A DNA stretch of 23,700 nt from a bacterium Ga0077546 (lineage in GTDB: Bacteria; Cyanobacteriota; Vampirovibrionia; Obscuribacterales; Obscuribacteraceae): assembly GCA_001464165.1 (NCBI GenBank), contig LNEX01000197.1, positions 1-23,700 of the forward strand, in the 5' to 3' direction. Below the pieces are notes generated by a model that ran no database searches, was not told where the DNA came from, and saw nothing but the letters and a program-made list of their open reading frames with translations. Of the stretch, positions 7,722 to 15,854 are shown piece after piece (within the stretch, counting starts at the first letter, position 1; each line of letters opens with the position of its first letter). The position numbers and the translations under genes are program-made.

Positions 7722-8369
7722 TCAAGAATAGGCTTGGGAGCGAAGCATTTTAAAGAGGCGCACTTGGTCGTCTCGACCCACTGCATAGGCGTGGTTGAGA
7801 TGAAAGTCAATTACCTTCAGGGCATCGAGCCTAGCGTGATTGCCTATACAGGCCTGTGCTCTTAGTTTGCCAAGGCTAAAGCCTAAGTCTGAGGCAAGTT
7901 CACTGTGGTCAACTAGTCGCTCTGCCAAATCTAAGAGTTTCAAGGCTAAGTCAAAGTTGCTTTCAGCTAAAGCCTCGTCAACGCTAAGTATCAGAGAATG
8001 AAGTCTGTAGCTGCGTCTGAGGGCAACCAGCGCCAGAAAATCTGGCTTGAATTCTTGATTTGTGCCCCGCTTTTCCCGCTCACTAAGAGCATAGGCAAGC
8101 AGGTCTTGCACCTCCGGGTGGGCTAACCCCAGAGATATGGCTTTTTCGAGGTCTTTTTGACAAAGCTCAAAGGCACAGAGACCGAGAAAGGCTTTAGCTC
8201 TCATAAACATGTACTGAGCCTGATTGGGATGTCGTTCAATCAAAATTGTGAAGTTGTTAACGGCCAAGCCATAGTTCGCCGTTTCAAGAGCTTCTCGCCC
8301 ATTGATAAAGGCAAGCGAATCAGTGTGATCGCATCCAAATGATTCTGACTGTTCAAAGAACTGAGCCAT
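7722..8369 (-). CDS. TPR-like repeat protein
   Basis: The 215-residue product has no signal peptide. Residues ~18-100 read as two to three tetratricopeptide-like helix pairs, for example GREALETANYGLAVNNFTIL followed by RAKAFLGLCAFELCQKDLEK. A second helical block covers ~118-210 (DEALAESNFDLALKLLDLAE, DALKVIDFHLNHAYAVG). Such proteins scaffold protein complexes. Neither neighbour suggests a partner: upstream is the hydrolase/thioredoxin fusion, downstream an exported repeat protein, both on the same strand. No convincing ribosome binding site precedes ATG 8369, so the start is uncertain. Confidence 0.7.
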   Translation of the reverse strand: MAQFFEQSESFGCDHTDSLAFINGREALETANYGLAVNNFTILIERHPNQAQYMFMRAKAFLGLCAFELCQKDLEKAISLGLAHPEVQDLLAYALSEREKRGTNQEFKPDFLALVALRRSYRLHSLILSVDEALAESNFDLALKLLDLAERLVDHSELASDLGFSLGKLRAQACIGNHARLDALKVIDFHLNHAYAVGRDDQVRLFKMLRSQAYS

Positions 8370-8455
8370 TTTAGGGTTTGCCTACAATAGAGTTGTCAAG
8401 GACTGACTTTATCTTATCAAAAAAAGTTCTGCACCTTGAGAGGCTAGGTAAATTA

Positions 8456-10000
8456 TTATTCAGCTTTTAGTAACTGTTGCACCCTGGTGTGGATAGCTGT
8501 AGGACCTGGATCGCCCAGGCTGTAGAGCAAAACTTCGTTGTTCTTCTTTAGGTAGAGTATGGCTGGCAACGGTTTCACACCATATTCCGCAAGAAGTGGT
8601 TTGTTCTTCTCTTGGTCGGCATCAATCCAGACCACATTGACTTTATCTGCGTCTTGGCCTAAGGCTACCGTGATATCGGCTGACAAGGTTTTGCAGGCGG
8701 CAATCCAGGGGGCGCAGAAGACTAAAATAGTTGGCTTGGTATTATCTTTGGCGGCATTCAACGAAGTTAGCGCTAGTGACTCTGTTGCTGCCTTACTCTT
8801 TGATGGTGCGATAAACTTCTCAGGCAGCTCTAGTAATAGTTTGTGTGCCCTGGCTGCTAGAGCCGTTCCTCTTGCTATTCGCAGGGTGGTGCCTAAATGT
8901 TCTTCTGCCTGTTTATATTCACCCAGTAAAATTTCGCCTTCAGCAATTTTGAAGTGACCAAGGGCTTGTTTGAAGCTGCTAGCGTCTTCTGCTTCTCCCT
9001 TTTCTGGTGACTGTGCTTGGCTTGACTGCTCAGGCTTGGCCGCACCAGTCACTACATGTTTTTCGATCCAGTTGGAGACAAGATCAACCATGTCGCTAGC
9101 AAATTGGCCTTGTTCAAATATTAGGTGTTCGGCTGAGCCTACCATCACTAAATTTTTATCTGATGACTTGATTTTGCTAAATAGTTCAAGGGTGCCAGAT
9201 GGTTTGATCAGGCGGTCACTTGCCCCCTGCAGAAAGAGCACTGGCATGTCTGTTATTAACTCTGCCTTGCTGCGATTTTGATTCATCAAGTTACGAAAGT
9301 GATTTAAATCTTTTGCTGAAAATCGACTGCGGCTGAGCGGGTCTTGTTCCCATTCTTCTGCTACTTCGGGCTTGCTTGTCGCCCGAGCAATGACCTTAGG
9401 ACCGACAAGTAGTTCTTTATTTGGAGTATAAATGAAACCAAGCGCAGCTTTGATATTGGTGCCCTTTTGACCTTGATTTTTTCTAGAGGGTACGCTGCAA
9501 ATTAGGGCATCAACCAACTTGGGATTATCTGCCGCTGTTTGCAAAGCCAAGGCACCCCCCATTGATTCACCTAGAAGAATAATTGGTAAACCAGGGTGAG
9601 CTTTGCGAATAGAGACTAGGGCACCTTTTATATCTTCGAAAGCAGAAGGAAAATCTAGATTGGCCGTTTCTTTTTGGTTTTGCCATGAACCAAACCCGCG
9701 TATATCAATGGCATAAGTAGGGATGCCTAGATGCCCCATTTGCTTGCCAAATGAAGCATAGCTGCTGGCGTGAAGACTGAGTCCATGAATACACAAGAGA
9801 GCTGCCCACGGGGTAACAGTGATGTCCCTCCAGGCTTCCATTGGTGCGCTAACTGTGGTCTCGGCTTTCTCAGGAACACTGCTGGGGAACTCTTTTTTTG
9901 TCTTGGCCCAGGCTGATTGGGCCTCTAGTTGACCAGTTAAAGGGAGAGCTGGGAGCGATAGGCTGAGCGCTAGGGCGATATTAAAGGCTGAGTGTTTCAT
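8456..10000 (-). CDS. Exported alpha/beta hydrolase fused to a thioredoxin-fold domain
   Basis: This 514-residue protein has a signal-like N-terminus (1-32, ending QSAWAK). An alpha/beta hydrolase of the monoglyceride-lipase/lysophospholipase type follows (about 60-315). It shows LLCIHGLS, the nucleophile elbow GESMG with S146, D262 in GASDRLIKP and H292 in SAEHLIF, so the catalytic triad is complete. Residues ~345-392 form a TPR-like helical pair. Residues ~418-514 resemble thioredoxin: PTILVFCAPWIAACK, VVWIDADQ and the likely cis-proline P479 in KPLPAILYL. The usual WCGPC is replaced by WIAAC, so the first redox cysteine is missing; C429, seven residues before C436, is the only nearby partner. 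It may hydrolyse esters or lysolipids in the periplasm. The Trx-like part may be structural or non-canonical. Confidence 0.85.
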   Translation of the reverse strand: MKHSAFNIALALSLSLPALPLTGQLEAQSAWAKTKKEFPSSVPEKAETTVSAPMEAWRDITVTPWAALLCIHGLSLHASSYASFGKQMGHLGIPTYAIDIRGFGSWQNQKETANLDFPSAFEDIKGALVSIRKAHPGLPIILLGESMGGALALQTAADNPKLVDALICSVPSRKNQGQKGTNIKAALGFIYTPNKELLVGPKVIARATSKPEVAEEWEQDPLSRSRFSAKDLNHFRNLMNQNRSKAELITDMPVLFLQGASDRLIKPSGTLELFSKIKSSDKNLVMVGSAEHLIFEQGQFASDMVDLVSNWIEKHVVTGAAKPEQSSQAQSPEKGEAEDASSFKQALGHFKIAEGEILLGEYKQAEEHLGTTLRIARGTALAARAHKLLLELPEKFIAPSKSKAATESLALTSLNAAKDNTKPTILVFCAPWIAACKTLSADITVALGQDADKVNVVWIDADQEKNKPLLAEYGVKPLPAILYLKKNNEVLLYSLGDPGPTAIHTRVQQLLKAE

Positions 10001-10079
10001 ATGGGTCTCGGTTAGTCTGGCCTAATTCTACTCTGAGAGCGCTCTAATGGAAGGCCGCTTTGTCTGCGTCATACTGACT

Positions 10080-10104
10080 ACTTGTTGAAAGAGCAACTTG
10101 TTGA
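10080..10104. promoter_or_regulatory. Pair of direct repeats in divergent promoter region
   Basis: ACTTGTTGA occurs at 10080-10088 and again at 10096-10104, a 16-base period. They sit between the divergent hydrolase-fusion gene and the small membrane protein gene, just before a TATAGT (10114-10119). A regulator binding two half-sites on nearly one helical face is possible. Confidence 0.28.
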
Positions 10105-10131
10105 GAATTAAAATATAGTAGGTTACTGGCA

Positions 10132-10659
10132 TTGACTCCATCTAAACAAAGCGCCGTTCTTGATCCTGATAAAGCAGCAGCGCAAAGAGATCTAGAACTA
10201 GAAATGGATCGCCCGTTGGCTGAAGAAGAAGGCTGGCAGATTGCTCGGGCATCCTTCGCCCGTGAAGCTCTCCACTATTCAGTGCGTGGCGGTATTGCTC
10301 TTTTGATTCTTGCCGCTGGCGTTCTGGGGGGCTTCTGGCTTATACATAAAGTTCAGCATCTGCCGCCCCACGTGGTTAATGGCGCTAAGCAGATGATCGA
10401 TCCTGTGCTCAAAGCCAATCCTTTCAATAGCGCCAGCGAGAACAATCCCCCGGCCTTTATTTCGCCTGAAGCTAAGCCTAAAGCTGTCAGCTCTAGTGTT
10501 GGGCAATCTAAGGCGTCTTCTAGTCGCAAGCGTCGGCGTCGCCCAGTTGCCACTAGACCTGGTCATGGCCATGTCAGACCAGTGCAACCCGGAGATGACC
10601 CGACGGGTGGGCGCGTCACTTATTCAGATGGCATGATTACCGAGTACTCCTGGAAGTAA
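10132..10659 (+). CDS. Single-pass membrane protein with basic C-terminal region
   Basis: I do not recognise a family. From the TTG start the product is 175 residues. Residues 1-52 are charged and likely cytoplasmic. One hydrophobic segment follows (about 54-71, GGIALLILAAGVLGGFWLIH). Beyond it lie a Pro/Ser-rich stretch, a strongly basic patch (SSSRKRRRRP, 129-138), a GHGHVRP segment and the end RVTYSDGMITEYSWK. The start is uncertain: TTG at 10132 gives a reasonable N-terminus but has only a weak AGG upstream, while the first ATG is at 10204 (MDRPLAEEE). It is divergent from the hydrolase fusion. The SDGMITEYSWK end resembles a small beta hairpin, but this is not diagnostic. Confidence 0.7.
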   Translation: MTPSKQSAVLDPDKAAAQRDLELEMDRPLAEEEGWQIARASFAREALHYSVRGGIALLILAAGVLGGFWLIHKVQHLPPHVVNGAKQMIDPVLKANPFNSASENNPPAFISPEAKPKAVSSSVGQSKASSSRKRRRRPVATRPGHGHVRPVQPGDDPTGGRVTYSDGMITEYSWK

Positions 10660-10691
10660 CCATTTATAGTGGTACCTATAATTAGATATGG

Positions 10692-10712
10692 TTCTGCCTA
10701 TACCGGGCAGAA
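10692..10712 (+). terminator. Hairpin downstream of the small membrane protein gene
   Basis: TTCTGCC (10692-10698) and GGCAGAA (10706-10712) make a perfect 7-bp stem with a 7-base loop, 32 bases after the stop. Only a short T-run follows, so it may be a weak terminator or the first hairpin of the next gene's leader. Confidence 0.4.
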
Positions 10713-10713
10713 G

Positions 10714-10758
10714 TTCCCATCGGCTAGCCTAGATTTATGCAATCTATCTAGATGGGAA
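10714..10758 (+). promoter_or_regulatory. Nested 5'-UTR hairpin overlapping a ribosome binding site
   Basis: TTCCCATC (10714-10721) pairs perfectly with GATGGGAA (10751-10758). Inside it TAGATT (10730-10735) pairs with AATCTA (10741-10746) around the loop TATGC. The outer 3' strand contains GGGA, the likely Shine-Dalgarno sequence of the ATG at 10763. If the stem forms, the ribosome binding site is hidden, which suggests translational control by temperature, a ligand, an sRNA or a protein. Confidence 0.5.
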
Positions 10759-10762
10759 ATTG

Positions 10763-11065
10763 ATGAACATTAACATTGTTGCCGACTTCTTCAACAACCT
10801 TAAAGCCAAACTTACTTCAGAGGTAGAGCTGGCTGAACAAGCCTGCCCATCTGCCAGGCTGAAGCAGATAGAAGCGCGCTCGAGAGAGAACATCGAGGCT
10901 GGCTTGATTGATAGCACTAACCGGCAGAAAACTACTGTTCGAGAGGTGGCAATACGCTGGTCCACTAATCCAGACGGATTTGTTCGTCAAGATATTCGCA
11001 AGCCTCATCAGATGGCTGGTAATCAGAGCAATTTTGAAATTGATCCAATGGCAAAGCTCGACTAA
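10763..11065 (+). CDS. Small protein of unknown function, 100 aa
   Basis: The 100-residue product begins MNINIVADFFNNLKAK and is probably mostly helical in its first two thirds (LTSEVELAEQACPSARLKQI, SRENIEAGLIDSTNR). A polar, basic segment follows (TVREVAIRWSTNPDGFVRQD). It has one cysteine and no signal peptide or membrane segment. ATG at 10763 is preferred over the TTG one codon earlier, because GGGA lies at the right distance. That site is inside the hairpin at 10714-10758, and a candidate terminator overlaps the stop codon, so the gene is probably monocistronic and post-transcriptionally regulated. I do not recognise the family. Confidence 0.65.
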   Translation: MNINIVADFFNNLKAKLTSEVELAEQACPSARLKQIEARSRENIEAGLIDSTNRQKTTVREVAIRWSTNPDGFVRQDIRKPHQMAGNQSNFEIDPMAKLD

Positions 11066-11087
11066 AAGAGCATTTGTCGAGATTTTT
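11057..11087 (+). terminator. Candidate rho-independent terminator
   Basis: CTCGAC (11057-11062) pairs with GTCGAG (11076-11081) and is followed by ATTTTT. The 6-bp stem is short with a 13-base loop, and its left arm overlaps the last codons of the small gene. Confidence 0.45.
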
Positions 11088-11254
11088 ATCAGATTCGTAT
11101 ATTTCTTCGTTCACTGCCCTTACCTGCGTGGATCACGTTAACTTTATTTGCAGGGAACCAAAGAGCTGAGAGCCGGTCTTGAGACGCTGGGTGCACATTC
11201 AGAGTAAACAAGCGGTTGTTTGCCTGGTATCCTGCACTTAAAGAGGTCTCTTGC

Positions 11255-12376
11255 GTGCGTCGAAGCAATATAAAACCAGTTCTTGCTTGTCTGGCTATGG
11301 TATCAGGTCTGACTGCTAATCCTGCCGCTTGGGCTGCCTCTGCTGCCGTTGATGAAGTACATCATGGCGTAATAAATCGAAGCGTGGATGCTCTCTCTCC
11401 ACCGGCTAATATTGCCGTTGACTCCGCTGCCGTTGTAGCTTTCAAAGAATCAAAGCCGCGTTTAATTTTGGCACTTTCTGGTGGCGGCTGTAAGGCCGTT
11501 GCCGAAATTGGCGTATTGCGAAGTTTTGAACAACATGGCATAAAAATTGACGGCATTGTTGGCACCAGTATGGGTTCTACCGTTGGTGCCCTTTACTGTG
11601 CTGGAGTTTCTGTCGACGCCATCGAAAAACTCTACCTTGATGAGACCATGCAGGATGCCATGCTCAAGGGGGCGATTGTCAGTGTGATCACGCGACCAAT
11701 AAAGCCGCTGATCTATCTCCTTAAGGGGCGGCCCTTTGCTGGAATTACTAGTGGCGACGGCTATTTGAAGTTACTACAGAGCAAGTTGCCAGCTACATTT
11801 AGTGAGCTGAAAATTCCCTTTGCTGCTGTAGTTACTAATCTCACCGATGGCGAAACCACTGCTCTTGCTACCGGAGATTTGCCTCGTTCGGTTTTAGCTA
11901 GCAACTGTGTGCCGACACTTTATCGACCAATGATGTTAGGAGGTAAGCTCTACGTCGATGGTGGTCTCAAGGCCAATCTTCCTTCAACTATTGCTCAAGG
12001 AATGGGCGCTGATATTGTCGTTGCTGCTCTCGTTGATACTGCCATTAAACCGGTAAACAATAGGCAGTTTAAGTCCAAAAAGAATTTGATGATGCGAGTA
12101 ATGGATATCATGTTGGCCAATGCTGACAAGCAGCAGGCCCATGCTTCTGATATTTTGATTTATCCTGATGTTGATTTTGTTCCGGGTATGACAAAAGACA
12201 GAGATATACTGAAACGTGGTATTGCCGCTGGGCAAAAGGCCGCAGACTCAGTCATTGGTCGCATTAAGACTGAACTCTTGGCAGTCGATAGAAAGAAAGG
12301 CTTGGATCCCAACCGCTTGGTTGAAATTCCCAGTAAACAGGTCGAAACTGAAGACAGTAAATCAAGTCCCGAGTAG
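11255..12376 (+). CDS. Exported patatin-like phospholipase
   Basis: Patatin-like lipid acyl hydrolases use a Ser-Asp dyad to remove fatty acids from phospholipids. I chose GTG at 11255 (373 residues) because GAGG lies eight bases upstream and it gives a clean signal peptide: VRRSNIK, a hydrophobic core, then AAWAA. The frame stays open to a TTG at 11216. Numbered from the GTG, the oxyanion-hole motif GGGCKA is at 76-81, the nucleophile motif GTSMG at 103-107 (S105), and the Asp of the DGG motif in LYVDGGLKANLP is D235. All catalytic elements are intact. The C-terminal ~40 residues are charged and non-conserved in appearance. The next gene, 39 bases downstream, activates and transfers acyl chains, so the pair could form a deacylation/reacylation cycle. 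The family resembles RssA/NTE-type enzymes. Confidence 0.9.
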   Translation: MRRSNIKPVLACLAMVSGLTANPAAWAASAAVDEVHHGVINRSVDALSPPANIAVDSAAVVAFKESKPRLILALSGGGCKAVAEIGVLRSFEQHGIKIDGIVGTSMGSTVGALYCAGVSVDAIEKLYLDETMQDAMLKGAIVSVITRPIKPLIYLLKGRPFAGITSGDGYLKLLQSKLPATFSELKIPFAAVVTNLTDGETTALATGDLPRSVLASNCVPTLYRPMMLGGKLYVDGGLKANLPSTIAQGMGADIVVAALVDTAIKPVNNRQFKSKKNLMMRVMDIMLANADKQQAHASDILIYPDVDFVPGMTKDRDILKRGIAAGQKAADSVIGRIKTELLAVDRKKGLDPNRLVEIPSKQVETEDSKSSPE

Positions 12377-12415
12377 AATTAGGGCAATTTTGCAGTTCAT
12401 GTAGGTAGGTGTGTA

Positions 12416-15205
12416 ATGGTCGCAGAGGTCGAAAAGGTCGAAGAATCTAGTTTGGAAACCCCTGACAAGACTGATGGCTCCGCTCCTGTTAGTGGGCGCA
12501 CCTTGAAAGATCTTATCGATGGCTTTAGCGAGTATGGTCCACAAGATGCCATAGTCAGCTTTGTTAAAAATGGCTCAGTGACTTTGAACTACCATGGCGT
12601 TCTCTCGGAGATTCGCAATGTGGCGGCGTCTTTACTTAGCCAAGGAATTAACAAAGGTGACAATGTTGTCTTCTTTGCACCAAATTCAGCGTCATGGATT
12701 ATTAGTGCTCTTGCCACCATATACACTGGTGCAACAGTGGTGCCAATTGATTCGCAACAAAATGATGATGTAATTAAACACATTTTTGATGATAGCTCGG
12801 CCGGATGGGTTTTTACTGATGACAAAGGTTCGAAGCGTCTCGACAAGATATTGCCAAAAACTGGTGCTAATTCCAAGGCTAAACATCGTATTGTTCGACT
12901 TGACGATGATGAAATAGCTGACAGCTGGAAGAAAATTAGTGCTTCTTCTAAGGATAAGGCAGAGCCTATTAATCCGCAGCTGCTCAAGCTGACACCAAGT
13001 GATGTTGCTGTCTTGTTTTATACATCAGGCACCACTGGTACGCCAAAGGGTGTACCACTAAATCACACCAATATGCTGTTACAGCTTGACGAAGTAATTT
13101 CTAAAATTGATTTGCTCAAGCCTAAAGACCGCGTCATGCTGCCCTTGCCACTCTTTCATGTCTATCCATTGAATACTGGTTTGATGGCGCCACTATTGAT
13201 GGGGCTTACCATTGTTTTGCCTCGGTCGTTGACAGGGCCAGAGATTATGCGGGCCCTTAACGATGGAAAAGTCACCGTCATAGTTGGTGTGCCTAGGCTT
13301 TTGCGATCTCTTTATCAGGCAATTGAAAGTAAATTTCATAAGAACGAAATCATTGGTGCTGGTTTTGATGCCGCCATAAACTACTGTGTGGGCATGGATA
13401 GATTTTTCAATCTGCGGCCTGGTAAGGCATTGTTTGCACCAGTTCGAAAGAAGTTTGGACCAACATTGCGACTGTTCACCTGCGGTGGTGCTCCGCTTGC
13501 TAGTGAATTAGCTTACAAAATAAGAGCAATTGGTTGGGAAATTGGGGTCGGCTATGGCTTGACAGAAACGGCACCGTTAGTGACTTTTCGTGTTCCTGAA
13601 GACCGTGACCTTGAAGGGGTGGGCCAAGCAATTAAGGGCGTTAAAGTACGCATAGACCCTTTGGCTGAACCAGATGAAAGGCTCGATAAAGATGCTGGTG
13701 AAATTGTAGTCACTGGCCCTAATGTCTTTTCTGGCTATAAAAACCTTCCTCAGTTAACCAAAGAAGTTTTTACTGAAGATGGTTGGTTTAGAACTGGTGA
13801 TCTTGGGGTGATGAAGCATGGCAAATTGCATGTGATTGGTCGAGCCTCTTCTACCATTGTCATGGAAGGGGGCGAGAAGATTCAACCAGAAGATGTTGAA
13901 GATCGCATCGCTAAACAACCAGCAATTGCCGAAATTGGATTATTGCAAGTTGACCACAAATTAGTTGCCTTAGTCATGCCCGACATGAAAGTTGTTGGCG
14001 ATCAAGATGTTAGAGTGGCTTTGGCCAGTGCTCTTAAAGTAGCTTCTAGCAACCTAGCTTCGTACTTACAAGTAACCAACTTTGCCATCACCAAAGATAC
14101 TTTGCCCCGTACTAATTTAGGTAAAATTAAGCGCCATGAATTGCGGGCTCGCTATGACCAGGCTATGGCCGAAGAGAAGCAAGGTAAAGGTGCGAGCAAA
14201 GCAAAAGACTCTGAGACATTAGATTCTAATGACCAAATTTTGGTAGAAGATCCTGCTGCTGCCGCCTGCTTAAAATGGCTGAAAGAGCGCTTCCCAGAGC
14301 AAGAGATTCGGCTTGATACCAGTCCCCAACTCGACCTAAATATTGATTCGCTTGAGTGGATGCACCTGACTTTAGAACTAGTCGAGCACACCGGTGTAGA
14401 ACTGACTGGCGAAGCTGTTTCACGAGTGACTACTGTGCGCGAATTATTGAGTGAGATCGTTGCCTCCTCTGAGGGCGGAGAGGGTGCTGTTTCACCAATT
14501 GACGATCCTGATCATTATTTGACCGCTGAGCAGAGAGAGTTTGTTCAGCCTTTAACGGGCTGGCGCATTGGCGCGGCTGAAGCTCTCTATAATTTCACCA
14601 TGATGGTAATGAGCCCTTTTCGAGTGGTGGCTGTTCATCCTGAGAGAATCAAAGATGTGCCCCAGCTCGTCTTTGTTCCCAACCATGCTAGCTATATAGA
14701 TGCATTTGTTATCGCTGCAGCGCTGCCAAAAGAGCGAGTGAAGAACACGCAGTGGGCCGGTTGGACTGGTATTGCTTTTGGTAATCCTGTGTTTTCTTTC
14801 CTCAGTCGCTTGTCGCGAGTTATCCCGATTGAAGCTAAGCAATCTATTTTTTCTAGTTTGGCTCTGTCAGTGTCGGTTTTGAAGCAAGGTAATAATTTAG
14901 TTTGGTTCCCCGAAGCTGAAAGAACTCTCGATGGTCATCTTTTGCCATTTAAGCAAGGTATTGGCCTTTTGCTTGAAAAAAGTGATGTAAAAGCTGTGCC
15001 TGTCTATCTTGATGGCACTCGGCAGGCTCTTGCGCCCGGAGCGTTCTTCCCTACTTATGTGCCTATCCGTGTGATCTTTGGCGAGCCTGCTACTGGTCGT
15101 GAGTTGGCTAAGGAAGGTAAAGGAAAGGAAGCCCCCGAGCGCATTGCAAATGCTTTACAGCAGAGAGTATTGGCGCTTTCAAAAGAGGCTGTAAACAAGC
15201 CATAA
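12416..15205 (+). CDS. AMP-dependent acyl ligase - ACP - PlsC acyltransferase fusion
   Basis: The 929-residue protein joins three modules. Residues ~28-580 form an adenylate-forming acyl-CoA/acyl-ACP ligase: the P-loop YTSGTTGTPKG (202-212), YGLTE (380-384), GWFRTGD (456-462) and catalytic K570 in RTNLGK. Residues ~610-685 form an acyl-carrier domain with DSLEW, where S645 should carry phosphopantetheine. Residues ~735-925 form a PlsC/LPLAT acyltransferase with NHASYID (H757-x4-D762) and FPEAER (831-836). It should activate a free fatty acid, load it onto its own carrier and pass it to a lysophospholipid or glycerol-phosphate acceptor. E. coli Aas combines similar activities with the modules in the opposite order and no built-in carrier. 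ATG 12416 has AGGTAGGTG upstream. It follows the patatin gene by 39 bases, a probable operon. Membrane association is expected. Confidence 0.92.
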   Translation: MVAEVEKVEESSLETPDKTDGSAPVSGRTLKDLIDGFSEYGPQDAIVSFVKNGSVTLNYHGVLSEIRNVAASLLSQGINKGDNVVFFAPNSASWIISALATIYTGATVVPIDSQQNDDVIKHIFDDSSAGWVFTDDKGSKRLDKILPKTGANSKAKHRIVRLDDDEIADSWKKISASSKDKAEPINPQLLKLTPSDVAVLFYTSGTTGTPKGVPLNHTNMLLQLDEVISKIDLLKPKDRVMLPLPLFHVYPLNTGLMAPLLMGLTIVLPRSLTGPEIMRALNDGKVTVIVGVPRLLRSLYQAIESKFHKNEIIGAGFDAAINYCVGMDRFFNLRPGKALFAPVRKKFGPTLRLFTCGGAPLASELAYKIRAIGWEIGVGYGLTETAPLVTFRVPEDRDLEGVGQAIKGVKVRIDPLAEPDERLDKDAGEIVVTGPNVFSGYKNLPQLTKEVFTEDGWFRTGDLGVMKHGKLHVIGRASSTIVMEGGEKIQPEDVEDRIAKQPAIAEIGLLQVDHKLVALVMPDMKVVGDQDVRVALASALKVASSNLASYLQVTNFAITKDTLPRTNLGKIKRHELRARYDQAMAEEKQGKGASKAKDSETLDSNDQILVEDPAAAACLKWLKERFPEQEIRLDTSPQLDLNIDSLEWMHLTLELVEHTGVELTGEAVSRVTTVRELLSEIVASSEGGEGAVSPIDDPDHYLTAEQREFVQPLTGWRIGAAEALYNFTMMVMSPFRVVAVHPERIKDVPQLVFVPNHASYIDAFVIAAALPKERVKNTQWAGWTGIAFGNPVFSFLSRLSRVIPIEAKQSIFSSLALSVSVLKQGNNLVWFPEAERTLDGHLLPFKQGIGLLLEKSDVKAVPVYLDGTRQALAPGAFFPTYVPIRVIFGEPATGRELAKEGKGKEAPERIANALQQRVLALSKEAVNKP

Positions 15206-15234
15206 TCGTAAATACAATTTTAAGTGGTGCGCTT

Positions 15235-15453
15235 ATGATTCGATTTGGAGAACTACTAGTTAGGCTAGACCTCGTTAGCGAGCGCGATCTAACAGATGCA
15301 CTTCAGGTTGCACCTCAGTTTGGCCTACCCTTAGGGCGTACCTTAGTATTGTCGGGGCGCATTAGTGAAACTGAATTGCAGCTAGCTGTGGAACTGCAGC
15401 CGTTGATTGGTCAGAATCTGTGCAATATAGAACGGGCTAGAGAAGGGCCTTGA
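15235..15453 (+). CDS. MshEN-like repeat protein, fragment 1
   Basis: The 72 residues hold one tandem unit of the GspE/MshE N-terminal (MshEN) type: RFGELLVRLDLVSERDLTDA then LPLGRTLVLSGRISETELQL. MshEN domains bind cyclic di-GMP in characterised cases; whether this variant does is unknown. The frame ends at a TGA whose TTGA overlaps the start of the next fragment. Removing two G from the GGG run at about 15445-15447 would fuse the frames into a sensible REALKRIGV sequence. That suggests one gene of ~360 residues spanning 15235-16320. A true translationally coupled short gene is the alternative. It begins 29 bases after the ligase-acyltransferase gene. Confidence 0.6.
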   Translation: MIRFGELLVRLDLVSERDLTDALQVAPQFGLPLGRTLVLSGRISETELQLAVELQPLIGQNLCNIERAREGP

Positions 15454-15854
15454 AGCGTATTGGTGTTCAGGGGTCTACAGATAAGGCTACCTTGGGTTGT
15501 TTGTTAGTTGATTCTGGATTTATTTCAGCAGAACAGGTTGATAATGCTCAGAAGATTAGCTACGAAACGGGCATGAGGCTTGGCCGAGTACTGATTCTCA
15601 ATAATCTGATCAGCCATTCACTACTGACCCAGGCTCTCGACCTTCAGGCCATGGTGCGTAAAGGTCGCATGTCATTATCTCAAGCTGTCGAGATGCTGGT
15701 GACTAGCGCACCCAAGCATGCTCTTCCTGCCAATTTGCCATTGCGACTAGAGGCTCATGGGCTGAGCCCCTCACCGGCCAAAAAGCAAGTGCGCTTTGGC
15801 GAGTTTTTGGTGATGTCTGGCCTTGCCAGTGAGAACGAAATTCTTAATGGGTGA
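15450..15854 (+). CDS. MshEN-like repeat protein, fragment 2
   Basis: From TTG 15450 the fragment has 134 residues, with AGAAGGG just upstream. It carries a full unit (LGCLLVDSGFISAEQVDN, then RLGRVLILNNLISHSLLTQA) and the first half of another (RFGEFLVMSGLASENEIL), which stops abruptly at TGA 15852. Compared with the preceding unit, about a dozen residues between the SENEIL half and the GEAIVALGLI half are missing, and the frame changes there. A small deletion not divisible by three explains both. The C-terminal half-unit is therefore unlikely to fold alone. It is best read as the middle of a disrupted gene. Confidence 0.55.
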   Translation: MKRIGVQGSTDKATLGCLLVDSGFISAEQVDNAQKISYETGMRLGRVLILNNLISHSLLTQALDLQAMVRKGRMSLSQAVEMLVTSAPKHALPANLPLRLEAHGLSPSPAKKQVRFGEFLVMSGLASENEILNG

